64,000 bases of DNA from Angiostrongylus vasorum (Eukaryota > Nematoda > Chromadorea > Rhabditida > Metastrongylidae): positions 682,001 through 746,000 of the forward strand of contig JADANN010000099.1 in assembly GCA_018806985.1 (NCBI GenBank). Direction: 5' to 3'. The notes beneath the pieces are model-generated. The model saw only the letters and a program-made list of their open reading frames with translations. It did not search any database and had not been told where the DNA came from. The position numbers and the translations under genes are program-made. Positions 21,870 to 33,354 of this stretch are shown one piece after another; positions within the stretch are counted from its first letter, which is position 1, and every line of letters starts with the position of its first letter.

Positions 21870-22140
21870 TATCACCTGTATCACCTGTATCACCTGTAGT
21901 CCCTTTGATCGTCGAGTGACTCGAGCGGGCGCCAGTAAATCTTCCATTTTTCCCTGTCGCGTGCAAGAGTAGCCCAGTGGGTTCTCTTGGCTCTAGGAAC
22001 TCGTCGAGCATCATATCTTTCTTCTAGGTTCTTCGTGAAGAACTCTGACCATCGGGTCGGTGGTCTTCCTGCAGTACGTTTGACATCCGAGAAATCCAGT
22101 CACTAACGGCTCTTGTCCATCGGTTGTCATTTTGTCATTA
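21870..22140 (-). mobile_element. RTE (B-type) 3' end fragment with tandem tail
   Basis: On the minus strand the stretch encodes the tail of the RTE protein (for example WTRAVSDWI-like and GRPPTRWSEFF-like segments, readable near 22110-22040) and ends at a tail of three ATCACCTGT units (plus strand, 21876-21902). RTE elements commonly end in short tandem repeats, so this marks the true 3' end. Similar ends are seen at 24665 and 52626. Confidence 0.65.
21876..21902. repeat. three tandem ATCACCTGT units
   Basis: A perfect 9-bp unit is repeated three times at the 3' end of an RTE fragment. It fits the short tandem tail expected of this clade. Confidence 0.7.
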
Positions 22141-22144
22141 TACT

Positions 22145-22410
22145 AAAGGGTAAAGCTCTCGGCATTGATCAAATCCTTCATGGATTCGACTTCATTAAGC
22201 TCGTTTGGAGGTGACTCAATGCATATCTGGCCTCTACAATGACTCGCGGTGGCCTATCGATGTATCGAGCCAGTGCTGTTATCCTCCCAGAAAAGTCTGG
22301 TAGCAATTTGTTAACCCGGGAGGGATAGAAGGGTTGGTGGGCCATGGGCGCGAGAATCGATCCCATGTGTATTGCAGGGGGGCCCTCGACCACTGCGCTA
22401 CACGCGCCCT
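22145..22410 (-). repeat. SINE-like repeat, family S1
   Basis: A clear S1 copy directly next to the RTE 3' fragment. Blocks AAGCTCTCGGCATTGATCAA and GTGACTCAATGCATATCTGG are present, with GAATCGATCCCATGTG marking the B-box end. The minus-strand head is near 22410. Confidence 0.7.
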
Positions 22411-22411
22411 T

Positions 22412-24325
22412 TGTCATTGCACAATGAAGTAATGGGTTGCCCTGAGCGTCAAGTTTACAATGAATAGTGGAATAGTCTTCCAAAGTTCATATATTTTTTT
22501 TTCTCCTGTTTCTAGTCTTTCTTCTTACCTCTGCATCTCCCGTCTCCATATTTTGCTCCGGATTTCCTGTTTGGGTTCTTGAAAGGGAGATATTCGGAGT
22601 ATTTTCACTTTTCAGTTTACTTCCTGCAGAGTTCACGCTTCGCCCTCCTAAAGCCTCGTTTAAGCGGTGTTGATGAAAATTCGAAGGAGATAAGACACAA
22701 AGATCACGTAGCAAAAATTGAATAATAACGAAAATTTAACGAGTCCAAACTTAATTGACCTCCATTATGACAACTTCATAGAAGTGGAAGAAAGCGATAT
22801 TGTTCAGGAATAGACGAGAGGAAAAATGAAAGAGAAAATGATTGTAGGAAAGCTGTTAAGAGAAGGAGTAGAGAGACTCAGAAAGACAAGCAAAGATCAG
22901 CGATGACAGACACCGTCCTCCCTGGTGAGGAATATCTGCACCAAAGTAATTCCTAGGTGCAAGGCGGAATTGACCCGAGCAGCACCTAACAACACTTATG
23001 AAGAAGATAAGTTTTCATGATGAATCCACACCCAATTCCGACCACCCCCCGTGTATGACGGATGCGAAGCAACGGACTGAATGGAAATAGTTCTGGAATT
23101 CATACATTGTGTGAAGACGGGTCAAACTGAAAAAATCATCTGTGGTGATGATATACAGTTTTCATTTATGACGATTCTTCGTCCGTTCTTTAGATCTGGA
23201 CGTCAATGCTGCTGCGGCAACCTCTTAAGAAATTAAGCAATTCGATGTGGCTTGTCGTCAGATAGGAGCTATGAACTGGTACAAATGAGAGTTCCTTTGA
23301 AATTCAATCATACTAAAAAATAGTTACGCTCTGGAAGGACTGCTCTACCAGCAAAAAGTGGAGACGTGCTAACAATTATTAAAAGGAATAGGAAAAATTC
23401 TTTAGATTCTAGAAATGCTGCAACACGCACCAGTAAGGCCAACACCAGATGCAGCCAGTACAAAAAGATACACAAGTTTGCGATGGTCAGGTAATACCCA
23501 TAAAAAGAATAAATTAAGGGAGAGACTGTAGTTGGAAGGTGATTACATTATGGTTGCATTTCACATAAAACCGTGCCGCGAAGAATCGCAGGAGGCAGCA
23601 AATAGAAACTTAACATTCTTTTATCATTTTAAAGACAATAAAAAGACAGAAACTCAAGATTTTGGTGCCATTTGGAATGAACAGATAGTAGCGAGACCTT
23701 CATCACGAACTCTTCACAAGGCATCTTTTATGTAACAAAAACGACTCAGTTCTTCATCGCATTGTGGTGTATGATAAAAGTGGACCCTCTACCACATAAT
23801 GGCAGCGATCAATTCAGTGACTGGGCAGAGATGAAGCTTCTAGGCGTTTTCTAAACGCTACTTTGCACCAAAAGGCAATTATAATAGCTGTGATGATGAC
23901 GTCGAAGGAAATCATGAATACAGTGCCTTATCGAAACGACTATAACCGAGATGAGTGTCCCGAAATTAATGAAGTTCTACAAAACTCAGAGTGTGCAAAA
24001 GGACATCGAGAATAGAAAAGCCCAGTCACTACTTTCAAGACAAGGTTCGACAACATGTTGCACAACTAATGTGACAAGAAGTGAAAGAGTTTTTCTACGA
24101 AGCATTGACCTACCCATTATATCCATCAGATCTGCTAAGCAAAAAAAAAGCGTCTCGACAAGTCAATTATGACCAAAAATGCTTTTGAAGGATTCGTCTC
24201 ATTTAGCGCCTAGAATTCCAAGCTGCAGAGTAAATTAGATCTGCATTTTGTTAGCGAAAATTTGAAGTCTTTAACGGTTCTTAATTTGATTAGCAAAGTT
24301 GCCTTCGCACTAGGTTGTAGTTACT
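22412..24325. other. no gene recognised
   Basis: Several short open frames occur (for example 23532-23735 and 23951-24172 on plus), but none has a recognisable motif, splice support or a paralog in the window. Confidence 0.3.
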
Positions 24326-24329
24326 TTCT

Positions 24330-24545
24330 TCATGGCTGAGCTGACAGGAGGTTGGTATAATCTTCTTCCTAGCCACGTTGATCGGAGTTGGTCGTTGTCT
24401 CGATGTGGCTGTTCGTCATCGCATCGAGTCGATTCCATTGGAGGAAGCACAGCTCGAATAGGGAACTTCACTGGGCTGTGGGATTTTTTTACAAGACGGA
24501 TGTTGACCTATTGCCACCATCCAGCTGATCTGCTTTTTGGCGTGC
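24330..24545 (-). mobile_element. Penelope-like terminal-region fragment
   Basis: The text TCGTTGTCTCGATGTGGCTG, CATCGCATCGAGTCGATTCC, and further on AAGACGGATGTTGACCTATTG aligns with 36650-36790. The hammerhead-like motif itself is lost here. Non-coding remnant. Confidence 0.45.
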
Positions 24546-24654
24546 AATGCAACCTATGCAGACGGTAGTTCATTTGCTGGCACAACGTCTTAAAAGCCGA
24601 CTTTAGTTGAACCTCTCTAACAATAATGAATAACTTCTTACATGACCGTGCTCA

Positions 24655-25670
24655 TATGACGTTGGTTTCACCAATATCACCTGTATGACCCGTCGTTCCG
24701 TTGATCGTCGAGTGCCTCGAGTAGGGGTACCACTAAATGTTCCAATTTTTTCCTCTCGCAAGCAAGAGTAGCCCAACGGGCTCTGCTCCCTCTATGGACT
24801 CATTGAGTATCAAATCTTCTTTCTTAGGCTGTTCTGAAGAACTCTGACCACCGGGTCAGTGGTCTTTCCGTAGTACGTTTGACATCCCGAGGAATCCAGT
24901 CGCTAACGGTTCTTGTCATCGGTTGTCGTTAAGACGCTTTACGTGTCCAGCTCACATTCTCTTCGACACTTTGGCGTTTAGAACGGCGTCACTGACATTT
25001 GATCGTAGACCTGGTTGGAGCTTCGAATCCCTTCCGTCAGTTGCGTGACACAGGATACTCCTAGCATCGTCCTTTCAACTACGCGTTCAACAACGCTGAG
25101 TGATCTTTCATCCTGCTTACGCACAGCCCAGGTTTCTGACGCATACGTTAAGGCGGGAAGTATCGTGTAGTGGAAAAAGTGAGCGCTGAGTGGGTATTCC
25201 TTGTTTTCTCCATTACATCCTCGATTCTCTTGAAAGTTCCTCATCCCGCTCGCTTCCTCCTGCTCAACTGTGAAGCTAAGTCGTTCATCATGCTGATTTC
25301 CTTACCTATATAGACATAACGTGGAGTGTTTGGAGATATTCATTCCGCTAAGCACACGTGAAGAATACGTGAGAAATCCGTTCCTCATGATATCGTTTTT
25401 TATGATATTTAGTCGAAGGCCAATTTGTCCACAGTCTTTATCAAAGTCGGCAAGCATTCGTTCAGCTTGACTAAAGTTTAATGTTATGAGAACGATGTAA
25501 ACAGCAAATTAGAGGTGGTGTAATTGACGGCCATCGACTTTCACACTCATATTGTCCGATTCCACTATTTTTATGACGTGCCCGAGAGTGGCGGTAGATA
25601 ATTTTGGCCAGGTGATATCGCCTTGCCTAAGCTCTCTTCACGTTGATGTTGACATCGTCGTAGAATGATG
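24655..25670 (-). mobile_element. RTE (B-type) retrotransposon, 5'-truncated
   Basis: The fragment carries the RT palm end, thumb and tail on the minus strand. FSQAERMLADFDKDCGQIG is readable near 25480-25420, then HYTILPALTYASETWAVRKQ, DERSLSVVERVVERTMLGVS (25190-25060), and the 3' end with one ATCACCTGT-like unit at 24670. The catalytic FADD region is worn to FAVY near 25510. It ends near 25670 within motif B. Frames are broken at several places. Confidence 0.75.
24978..25244 (-). pseudogene. RTE thumb/tail open segment
   Basis: The 88-codon frame holds SAHFFHYTILPALTYASETW and DERSLSVVERVVERTMLGVS, the conserved block between RT and the C-terminal tail of RTE elements. It ends out of frame after GIRSSN. 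Confidence 0.65.
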
Positions 25671-25674
25671 ACAT

Positions 25675-28300
25675 GTTCATAAGTCATTGATTATTGTTAC
25701 CAAAGTTGAATGGAAGTCAGTTTTTAAGACAAGAGTTATGGCATTTCGTAGCGTTCAGAATAGGCCATCGTTTTTATCAACCTGCGTTTTCTACATCGTC
25801 ATGGCTGTGGACGTTCCTAGTTGCACGGCGGTGATACATGATGGAGAATCTATCATGCTAAATTAAAGGGAAGAGTTCGGAATCATCCTCCAGAACTCCA
25901 GTGAGGACTCGTGGCAAGGCAAGTCGCGGTGAACTATCAATGCCAAGCTTTTCCCCCAGGGAAGTAAAAGCAAAAAAATCTGTGTTCCTGAGGAACTAGC
26001 ACCAGTTTTTCTTGGACTATTAAGGTAGCAAGAGATTGCTAATACAACACTGATCTTGCCGTTTCAAAACAGGGACATGACCATTCCTATTTCGACTTTC
26101 ATTTGTAATGAAGCAATATCACTATCAAGCGAAGCATGACAAATGCAGTGTTGGGTAAATCGGTGGTAGTTCTTGAACCAGTATGAAGCATATTTCTTAG
26201 CATCCTAATGATTTACAGAGAAATTGAAACTGGCTGCGCATAAGTCAAAAATCACAACACGGAAATTTTGTAGCTAATCTGACCATTACAGATGAGTCGG
26301 AAAGATCAACTCGAAGAGTTTAGAAACCTCCACATTTACAAAACTCACCAGATCCTTCTTTTACATTTTTAGGACTGTGAAGTTTTTACTAATCTTCTGC
26401 ATTTGTTCTTAGAAAATTTGAACGAGTTAGGAACAAATCTTATCCTAGGATGACTAGATAATCATCTCATTGGGTGACGGAGATCTCGGAGTTTAACTAT
26501 CTCAGTTTCACATTAAGGCATGCAAATTCTAGGAAGTCTATTCATCCTTCAAATGCGATGAACTTCTTTCACATGGTGTGGCTTTTTCAAAGCACTTGGA
26601 CTAGCTACTATTAGCCAGTTTTGAATAGCTATGCCAGGGAATTATCTAGTCAGAAACGTAGTTTGAAACCCTAAGGAAACAAAATAAATAGAGAAAGCGT
26701 GCCTGAGATACGAGTAGGGTTTTCTTCGTTAGTAGGAGTTAGTAATAAAGTAGCATCCATCCGTAGACATCAACGAGTTAACACTAAAGTGAAGATTTTT
26801 AATAGTCGTTTATCGCAAATGTATTATTTTGATACTTCGCTGATAACACTCTTTCAGTTTAGGATTCTATTAATCGGCATTTAAAAAACGTGATATATCA
26901 AAAATAAAGCCATCCCCTTTGGTAGTGAAGAAAATGTGTTTGGACCACGGAACGCTGCTCGAACCGAACAATAGCGGATTGCCCTCAATCGGAAGACTTC
27001 GGCTGCACTGTATTTCCTTATGCTTTTGCCAATTGTCGCGCTTTGATTGACTCGTTGTTGAAACAGTTGTTCATGTTGGCCATTATCACTTTCTTCGTTT
27101 GGCACCTTGGCAGTTCTCTGAATCCAATCTATTTTGAAGTTGTAGTGTAGAATGATATCGTGATATTCTAAAAAATTAAGACGTTTAAAACCAAACATAA
27201 CCACATAATTGCCTTTCCTCAGTTGCAAGTGCAAAGTGAAGATTATTATTGGAAGATTCATAAAGAAGGTGACACAAACGCTGAAAAAATCTTAGGACAC
27301 GTGTCAAGCCCGCACGTATCGCAAAAGGGAGTTCGACTTAACGTTCTTCACGTCCACTAACGTTAGTTTCTGTTTACACTTTAGAAAAGCACCACCTATT
27401 TTGAGGGCGTGTAGCGCAACGTATATTAACGTTAAAGTCCAAGCCTACACGAATTTTTTCTGACATTCAACTTTTGACCGTTTAGACCCCCTTCGAAATA
27501 CTACAGCCAATAAATACAATCTTACATTTCATGTGTCATTGTACTGCCATTGCTTTCGATCAGCTCCATAGGGTTATCGCACCACCCAGCCGTGGAGCAT
27601 CGGTGTCTGTAATCATATCGTAACGCTTGTGCTGAATTTGCAAGCCTCAAATGTACCCTTTACGTCCTCAGATTCCTGTGTGATCCAGCTAAAATCCCAT
27701 GGTTACAATGAGTTACTCAATCGCAAGAGCAGAGGAGCGCAGGATAGCAAAGAAGCAGAGCGGAGCAGAGCACAGCTTGCTATTGAACTCGAGAGACGAG
27801 ACCTAAAGCGCTCTGTGAGCATTTGTATGATTGAACTCCACCACATAGCTGTCTAGAAGCCTAATAGTGTAATAAAACAGATTTCTTCTAATCAAAAACG
27901 GGTATGAGCATTCCTTTTCTATCTTTTTCCTTCCTTTTCTTTGGCATTGTTATCGCTAAATACCAGCGGTCATTATACCTCACCGTTGATTTCAAAATCT
28001 GTAGGTAATAGTCGCTGGTTCATTTTCTACGAATACTAAAGGAGTTCTGACAGAACTGAACGACGGGAAGTCGTACCCACGCGTACTACGGAAAATGTTC
28101 ATAGTGTATGCAAAGAGTAAAGAAATCTGAAGAAGATCTTTTACAATTACCAAATACTTCTTAAAGACAATAACATGCTGGAAGGGGTTTAAAAAACACT
28201 GTCTGAAATCCTTCTCACTGTAAATAAAGCATTTTCAACAGGAATACTTCTGGTGTAATTTTTCTAGTATTTAATGTATAACATCTCTTAATCTTAATAA
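25675..28300. other. no gene recognised; one 126-codon open frame
   Basis: The longest frame (27261-26881, minus) contains KIDWIQRTAKVPNEESDNGQ and FRLRAIRYCSVRAAF. I know no family for it and see no paralog. The rest shows nothing I can support. Confidence 0.25.
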
Positions 28301-28305
28301 CAGTC

Positions 28306-28476
28306 TCATTGATATTTGGGCTTTAAGGAAAGGAAGATATGTATGGCAACTAATATAAGCTGAAGAGGAGTGGCGGCTAACACGATGATGGAACCAATGT
28401 CGAAGTCATCGTCGAACATCACCACGGTGGTTTTGGCACGAAGAAGCACGGCTCGTCCGACGTGCACTTCGCATAT
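28306..28476 (-). CDS. copy 2, last exon (FDDDFD and C-terminal helix)
   Basis: It opens after GTTTCAG and ends at TGA, 57 codons including the stop. It encodes ICEVHVGRAVLLRAKTTVV, MFDDDFDIGSIIVLAATPL, QLILVAIHIFLSLKPKYQ. The first ten residues and the acidic motif match copy 1 closely, and the length is identical. Confidence 0.75.
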   Translation of the reverse strand: MCEVHVGRAVLLRAKTTVVMFDDDFDIGSIIVLAATPLQLILVAIHIFLSLKPKYQ

Positions 28477-31400
28477 CTGAAACCAAAACAACGAAGTGAA
28501 CTGGTCAGAATGAACAAGAGTAACTTGTCGCAAGGTTTCAAAGAATGCTCTGCAGATTTCATGCACTAACTATGAGAGAGGTCTATCAGTTCACCATATC
28601 GAGGGGTAATCACAGGTATAAGATTTCAATGAGTAATTGGCTGTTGCCCCTCAGGAGAACGGGTTTAACTACTTCCTCCTATTTTCACCACCTTATCAGT
28701 GAACAAGTGATTCTACCAAGGTGAAAAGAAATTTCTCCTATGTAGGGGCTATGGCGTTGTTCTTGACACTATGAAACAACTCAAACTGCAGTGCAACGAG
28801 CTTCAACGTTGTGTGTTGTTGGCACCTCAGAATCACTGTGCAATACAGCCGCTAAAATTACCTGGTCGACCTTTGCTCTATGCAATACGTAACATTATTC
28901 CATGTTGAACTGTTTCGCCCAATGTGTGCTAGAGTTGCATGGACTACATCGTTTCCAGGTCTTCCCCAGAGAAAGTGTGATACAAGTCATGAAGAGTTTA
29001 AATCTTTTAACTGGTCAACTCTTATGGTGGTCTTTAGTTTTCTGGAGCGATCGGATTCCTTCTCAACATATGTGGAACCACGGATATGTACCGTATTTCG
29101 ACACTAAGGCTAATTCATTCTCTACGACGAACCGGAAAGTCATTAGTGGAGTTTCTGAGACAGTGGAGAAAGAAGAAGACGTAGAATGGATAAAGGAAAA
29201 ACGAATCTCAAAAAAATTTCAGACATTGGTATAGCAGAGCCTACACACTACATCGAGTTATCTCAAATGAAACATATTCCGCCGCATGTCGACGTTGAAA
29301 TTCAGTGAAAAACCACAACTTTTTACATGTTTTAGGCCGAACACTTTAATCAAAGTTTTACGCGGATAGATTTATATTCTGCTAGAAAATGGATCAAGTG
29401 TATCTCCAAAAAATACGGTATGAAGAGGCTCGTATTTGATTTAGTGTCGTCCCTTTGTACTTGTAGCCGAAAAACCTATAAAGCATCGGCATAATGGTCA
29501 GCCTACACCTAACTCCTCAAAGTGATTAGATATTGCACATAAGGAATACACGATACTTGATACTTGAATGGCCCGTCCTCAGTGGTTGTGCGGGTCCCAG
29601 CACAATCTCCACTTTCGGAGATTTGCTAGTTAAGCCATTGGGGGTTCCCTGGAAATCCGAGGTCAGCCTGGCCAAAGTATGCAGCAGGTCTTCACGACCA
29701 CAGGCAGTGGCAGCCCTTGTGGATCAGAGGGAGATTTGCCTCCATGCAACTTTGATACCAGGACGCTGATGGATCCTGGTATTGGTTTACTTTTTAGCTA
29801 GGCTTCCTGATGGAAACGCCGGAAACCTCAGCTTGGGAGACCCTGCCAGGTGATGAATCCGCTCGCTTTGCATCGCAGCCCGACATCCACGATCACCTCT
29901 CAGCCACGATGAGGCTGTAAACCGTTGGGAGGACATAGCGAATACTCTTATCGAAATTACATAAAATTTCACATGACGACAGAGGTTGATTTTACCTCAA
30001 TGCTCAAACATGAGAGAATAAGTAGAAACATAATGAGCATGTTGAGTGTAGCAATCACGAGTGGAACGATAGGATTGACGGCTGCGGCAGCCCAGATCAA
30101 AGCACACGCTGCATACCAAACCTTTGAAATAAGAAAAATCATAGAAAACGACATATTAGTTCAATAACCATTTTTTCACAGCTGTTGACTATAGATCGCA
30201 GTGAGTTGTAGAGGTGCTATTACGGTCTATATTTATCTTTGACGTGTGCCAGTGTTGTCCAATGGATTCTGCCCACTCTAGGAGGTAAGCACTAAAAATT
30301 CTTCTATGCGATCTTCCTGAACGCACTTGCAAAAAAGTGCTTATCGACATAATGCCCTGGCAAGACGACCAGCCCAACCGACACCTTCACACCAGTGCTG
30401 AAGGAAGCTGGGAGTATGCAACACATACTTCTTTTCAAAAACAGTTGGGCTAACATGCCAACGTGAAACTGCCTGAGCCACATGCTAGTCATGAAATATC
30501 TCCAATTTAGATTCAGGCTTGAAATACTCTAAAGCAAAACGGAAAAAGGAGACCTCACGGAGAGAAAAGCAGCTGTAATTGTTGAAGAAGCAATGGTGGG
30601 AAAGGAGAATGGAGAATATAATATACAATTTAGAGAAGACTCTCTTCGACAACGACGTATATTCGTTTCTACTCCTTTCCATTAACGTGCTACCCAATAA
30701 TTCTGTTGTCTTCCGTCCGCAAACTGTCTGCTTCAGTTGTCCGCAAAAAGATTTACTGAATATTCGCTAAATAGCACATTGAGCATAGTATTGGCCAGAA
30801 ATCGGACGAGTACCGTAGATAATATCATGATGTAACATTGAAATTTCTCAAAAGTCGGAATGATTGCATTGGTACTCACTACGTGGTTATTCTCCAAGTG
30901 CCATGCAACAGTTTCACAACGATTACATGGTACTTCAGCAAGGGTCAAACGCTGAGCCGAAAAGAATTTGTTCGACGAAGCGATTCCACGATACCAACGC
31001 CATATTTAAGAGCGGAATGAAAAAAAAAGAAATTTGGATGGACAGAATTAGGATCGAAGTCGACGGTCGATGTGCTTCCACGTGCTCATACAATTGTTGC
31101 TTAGATAACACCGTTCTGCTAACACAAAATCATAGCCACCCCCAAAAAACAGCGTTAGCCTACTAAATAGTGGTAACGCAAGGAAAAGTGAGAGTCGTGG
31201 GCTGTGAAGGAAATGTACAGTATTTGTCTCCACTCTCACCACTTATATTAAATGGCTGTTCTAAGACTATACTAGTGATCGGCTCTTTGTTATGTCTCAT
31301 CGATCAGGATGACGCCAGAAGAAATCTGTATCAATAAGGCAAAAAGTAAATAAAAAAGTAAAATATTGTGAATTCAACCACAGCCTCAGTTTAACTGGGT

Positions 31401-32217
31401 TCAATGCCGATGTGGGCTACCCAGATCAGTCTCGATGACGGGTGATTGCTGACGGCAGGGAATCGATAGAACTAGCTGAGAGACAAGCGAAACAGAAGGA
31501 CCCGCATGGTGTGGTGGTGAACGCGTTACTCCCCGGAAAGGACAATAGCGCGTTCGTTCCTCACCGCAAACACCTGCTGTCGGAGTTCTGCAAATATCTC
31601 AGCAATCTTGTGGTTGTATTTCGCATAATATTAACCTGCCATAAAAAAGTATAGAAGGCAGAAAATAAAAAGTAAAATAGTCTCAATATACGTTGGAACG
31701 TAAGGACAGAGTTAGGACTAGAGGCGCAGGTAGTTATTATTCATTAGATACTTACTACTTCGATGCTTAAGAGTGTTATGGTGAATTTCGGTTTTTCATT
31801 GAGGTATTCACCACTAATCACTGTGCTTTGTTTTGATTCGCTTCTCAACGGTAATCGTTTCCTTATCGATTCTTCAGGTTCAAGCACTGTAATAAATAAG
31901 AATATTACGTTTTACTGATGTCGACGATCACTTCCATAAGTCGGGCCACTTTCACTAAATGCTCACGTTGTTTCACGGTTTCGATGAAATTTTTCTCATC
32001 AGCAGCTACTTCACTTGAAAATCTTGTTCTTTCCCATTGTGTCTTCTCGAATAACCCACAAGACGATGACAATTCTTCAATAAGAAATTCAATCAATAAA
32101 GCCTCCTCTTTATACTAAATATATTTAAGATAATACCTTGGAAGTGCTCCTGCATGTTGCGACAAAAATCCGTATCGTTACTTGCTTTTTCATTGTCATA
32201 TTCGGGAGCCTTTAAGC
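28306..32217 (-). CDS. multi-pass membrane protein gene, tandem copy 2
   Basis: Exons in order: 32217-32137, 32074-31916, about 31886-31755, 30121-29996 and 28476-28306. The first intron is 62 bp and its phase joins cleanly (HFQ then ELSSSC). The second exon holds EKTQWERTRFSSEV and a helical KQREHLVKVARLMEVI stretch. The third has GEYLNEKPKFTITLLSIEV, then GTAAGT. The fourth encodes two hydrophobic helices, and the last has FDDDFDIGS and a C-terminal helix before LKPKYQ and a stop. Predicted topology: a polar N-terminal region and about three membrane segments. The third exon needs an internal 3' splice site (near 31862), because its 5' part has a stop in this frame. No start codon exon was found. 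Family unknown. Copy 1 lies 11.8 kb away, same strand. Confidence 0.65.
29570..29935 (+). repeat. dispersed repeat R4, near full copy
   Basis: About 370 bp. Shared landmarks are GGCCCGTCCTCA, then CCACAGGCAGTGGCAGCCCT, then GATCCTGGTATTGGTTTAC, and an end at GATGAGGCTGTAAACCGTTG. Matching copies lie at 33355, 50195 and, inverted, 61965. No tRNA-like head or ORF was recognised. It lies in the last intron of membrane-gene copy 2. Confidence 0.65.
29996..30121 (-). CDS. copy 2, penultimate exon (two helices)
   Basis: A 126-nt exon between TATTTCAAAG and GAG|GTAAAA. It encodes VWYAACALIWAAAAVNPIVP and LVIATLNMLIMFLLILSCLS then IE. The two hydrophobic stretches are separated by an NP pair, as in copy 1. 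Phase 0 at both ends. Confidence 0.72.
31370..31650 (+). repeat. tRNA-like repeat, family S3
   Basis: Landmarks: CAGTTTAACTGGGTTCAATG, GGTGATTGCTGACGG, ATGGTGTGGTGGTGAACGCG, GAAAGGACAATAGCGCGTTC. The promoter-like boxes are GTGTGGTGGTGAACG and GCGTTCGTTCC. It lies in the third intron of membrane-gene copy 2, opposite in orientation to the S3 copy in the matching intron of copy 1. Confidence 0.65.
31755..31886 (-). CDS. copy 2, third exon (GEYLNEKP), 5' boundary uncertain
   Basis: The strong acceptor ATTTATTACAG (exon start 31886) opens LEPEESIRE, which is not in the GEYL frame. The frame with RLPLRSESKQSTVISGEYL then NEKPKFTITLLSIEV is the one conserved with copy 1, with mostly third-position differences. 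An AG near 31863 would join the previous exon in phase. The donor is GTA|GTAAGT. Either the inner acceptor is used or one base is extra in the GGG run at 31859-31861. Confidence 0.45.
31916..32074 (-). CDS. copy 2, second exon (TQWERTRF)
   Basis: It encodes LSSSCGLFEKTQWERTRFSS then EVAADEKNFIETVKQREHL, VKVARLMEVIVDI. The acceptor TATTGAAG is weak, but its phase fits the preceding exon (CAA G|AA). The donor ATCA|GTAAAA ends in phase 1. The Lys/Glu-rich part may form a helix. TQWERTRF is identical in copy 1. Confidence 0.58.
32137..32217 (-). CDS. copy 2, first recognised exon
   Basis: The exon lies between TATGTAG and CAAG|GTATTA, with only one open frame: LKAPEYDNEKASNDTDFCRN MQEHFQ. It starts with two bases of a split codon, so an upstream exon must exist. 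It corresponds to 20277-20192 in copy 1. Confidence 0.45.
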
Positions 32218-32324
32218 CTACATAGGAAGCAGTTCATAATACTCAAGACGTAAAACAGAAACTGAATGTTTGCAAGCATTAGCGTCAAAGTGTCGAAAAT
32301 GAAAAGCCCTCTGAAAGATTTAGA

Positions 32325-32570
32325 CTACACCTTCAGCTTAACTGTGTTCGTTGCCGATTTTGGCTCTCCAGATCAATCCCGTTGACGGGTGATTGCTGGC
32401 GGCCTGATCGATAAAAGTAGCTGGCAGACATGCGAAACGAAGGACCCGCATGGTGTGGTGGTGACCGCGTTAACCCCCGGAAAGGACAATAGCGCGATCG
32501 TTCCCCACCGCAGACACCTGCAGTCCAGTTTTGCAAATATCTCAGCACCATTGTGGGAAAGCCCTCTGGT
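32325..32570 (+). repeat. tRNA-like repeat, family S3
   Basis: It has the same block order as the copy at 31370: TTAACTGTGTTCGTTGCCG, GGTGATTGCTGGCGGC, ATGGTGTGGTGGTGACCGCG, GCGCGATCGTTCCCC. It is just upstream of the recognised exons of membrane-gene copy 2. Confidence 0.65.
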
Positions 32571-32574
32571 TTAA

Positions 32575-33350
32575 ATTCCAAGTGCGACATGCTTCTCTAA
32601 AAAAGTCTGGGATGTTGTATTCTTTAGGAAGTCGTAGAAGCTGGACTTGCATAAGTTCTTCGATAATGGATCTTCTATTGATGGTGGCCTAGTTAATACT
32701 ACATGTTGATACTAAACAGCAAGTTATACTTTTTTCCATGGTGTCTTCGAGATGTTTCCTCTTCGTTCTGCTCTGCAAAACCACTTTCGTTCATGTACAC
32801 TTACTGCCTTTATACAGTTGCTGTTAACCGTGTACAACAACAAAGAGCTTTGTGAACACTAAATCTAGGTTAATCCGTTCGGATTCAAGATGAGGAAACC
32901 GGAAATTGCAAGGTAAACGTGACACCAACCCCCAGAAAAACGCACCTGAGCTTTTCTACTTAGGTTTTACTTAACAGATTATATCTATCCTTGATAACAT
33001 TTAATTCTGACAATGTGAACATGTAAATGAACGGCGCAACTGAGCGCACTAGGGGCTCGGTATGATTATGTGGACAGCAATATCTTTTCTTCTTCTTTAG
33101 TTTTAAAGCCTTGTTTTAAATATTGGGTAATGTTTGTGTAAAAGTGCAGATCTCGATTTTTATAGGGTTCATGTTTCCTCATCATTGAACTGCAAGTCAG
33201 CTAAATCCAATGAAGATAGCGAGAAGGTTTTTAGAAAATGAAAGAGCTAGAGTAGAACGGATAGCGATTTTCTGGGAAAAAAAAACCATATCTACTATGT
33301 ATTACCACGAAAGCTCTTCGTATTGCCACAATTGTATTACTAACTTCGAC
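32575..33350. other. no gene recognised
   Basis: No conserved coding block or repeat is visible. A missing 5' exon of membrane-gene copy 2 may be in this stretch. Confidence 0.3.
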
Positions 33351-33354
33351 ACTT

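Noticed and set aside
26881..27261. 126-codon minus-strand frame as a gene
   Set aside because: No family, no splice signals, no paralog and no codon pattern distinguishable from background.
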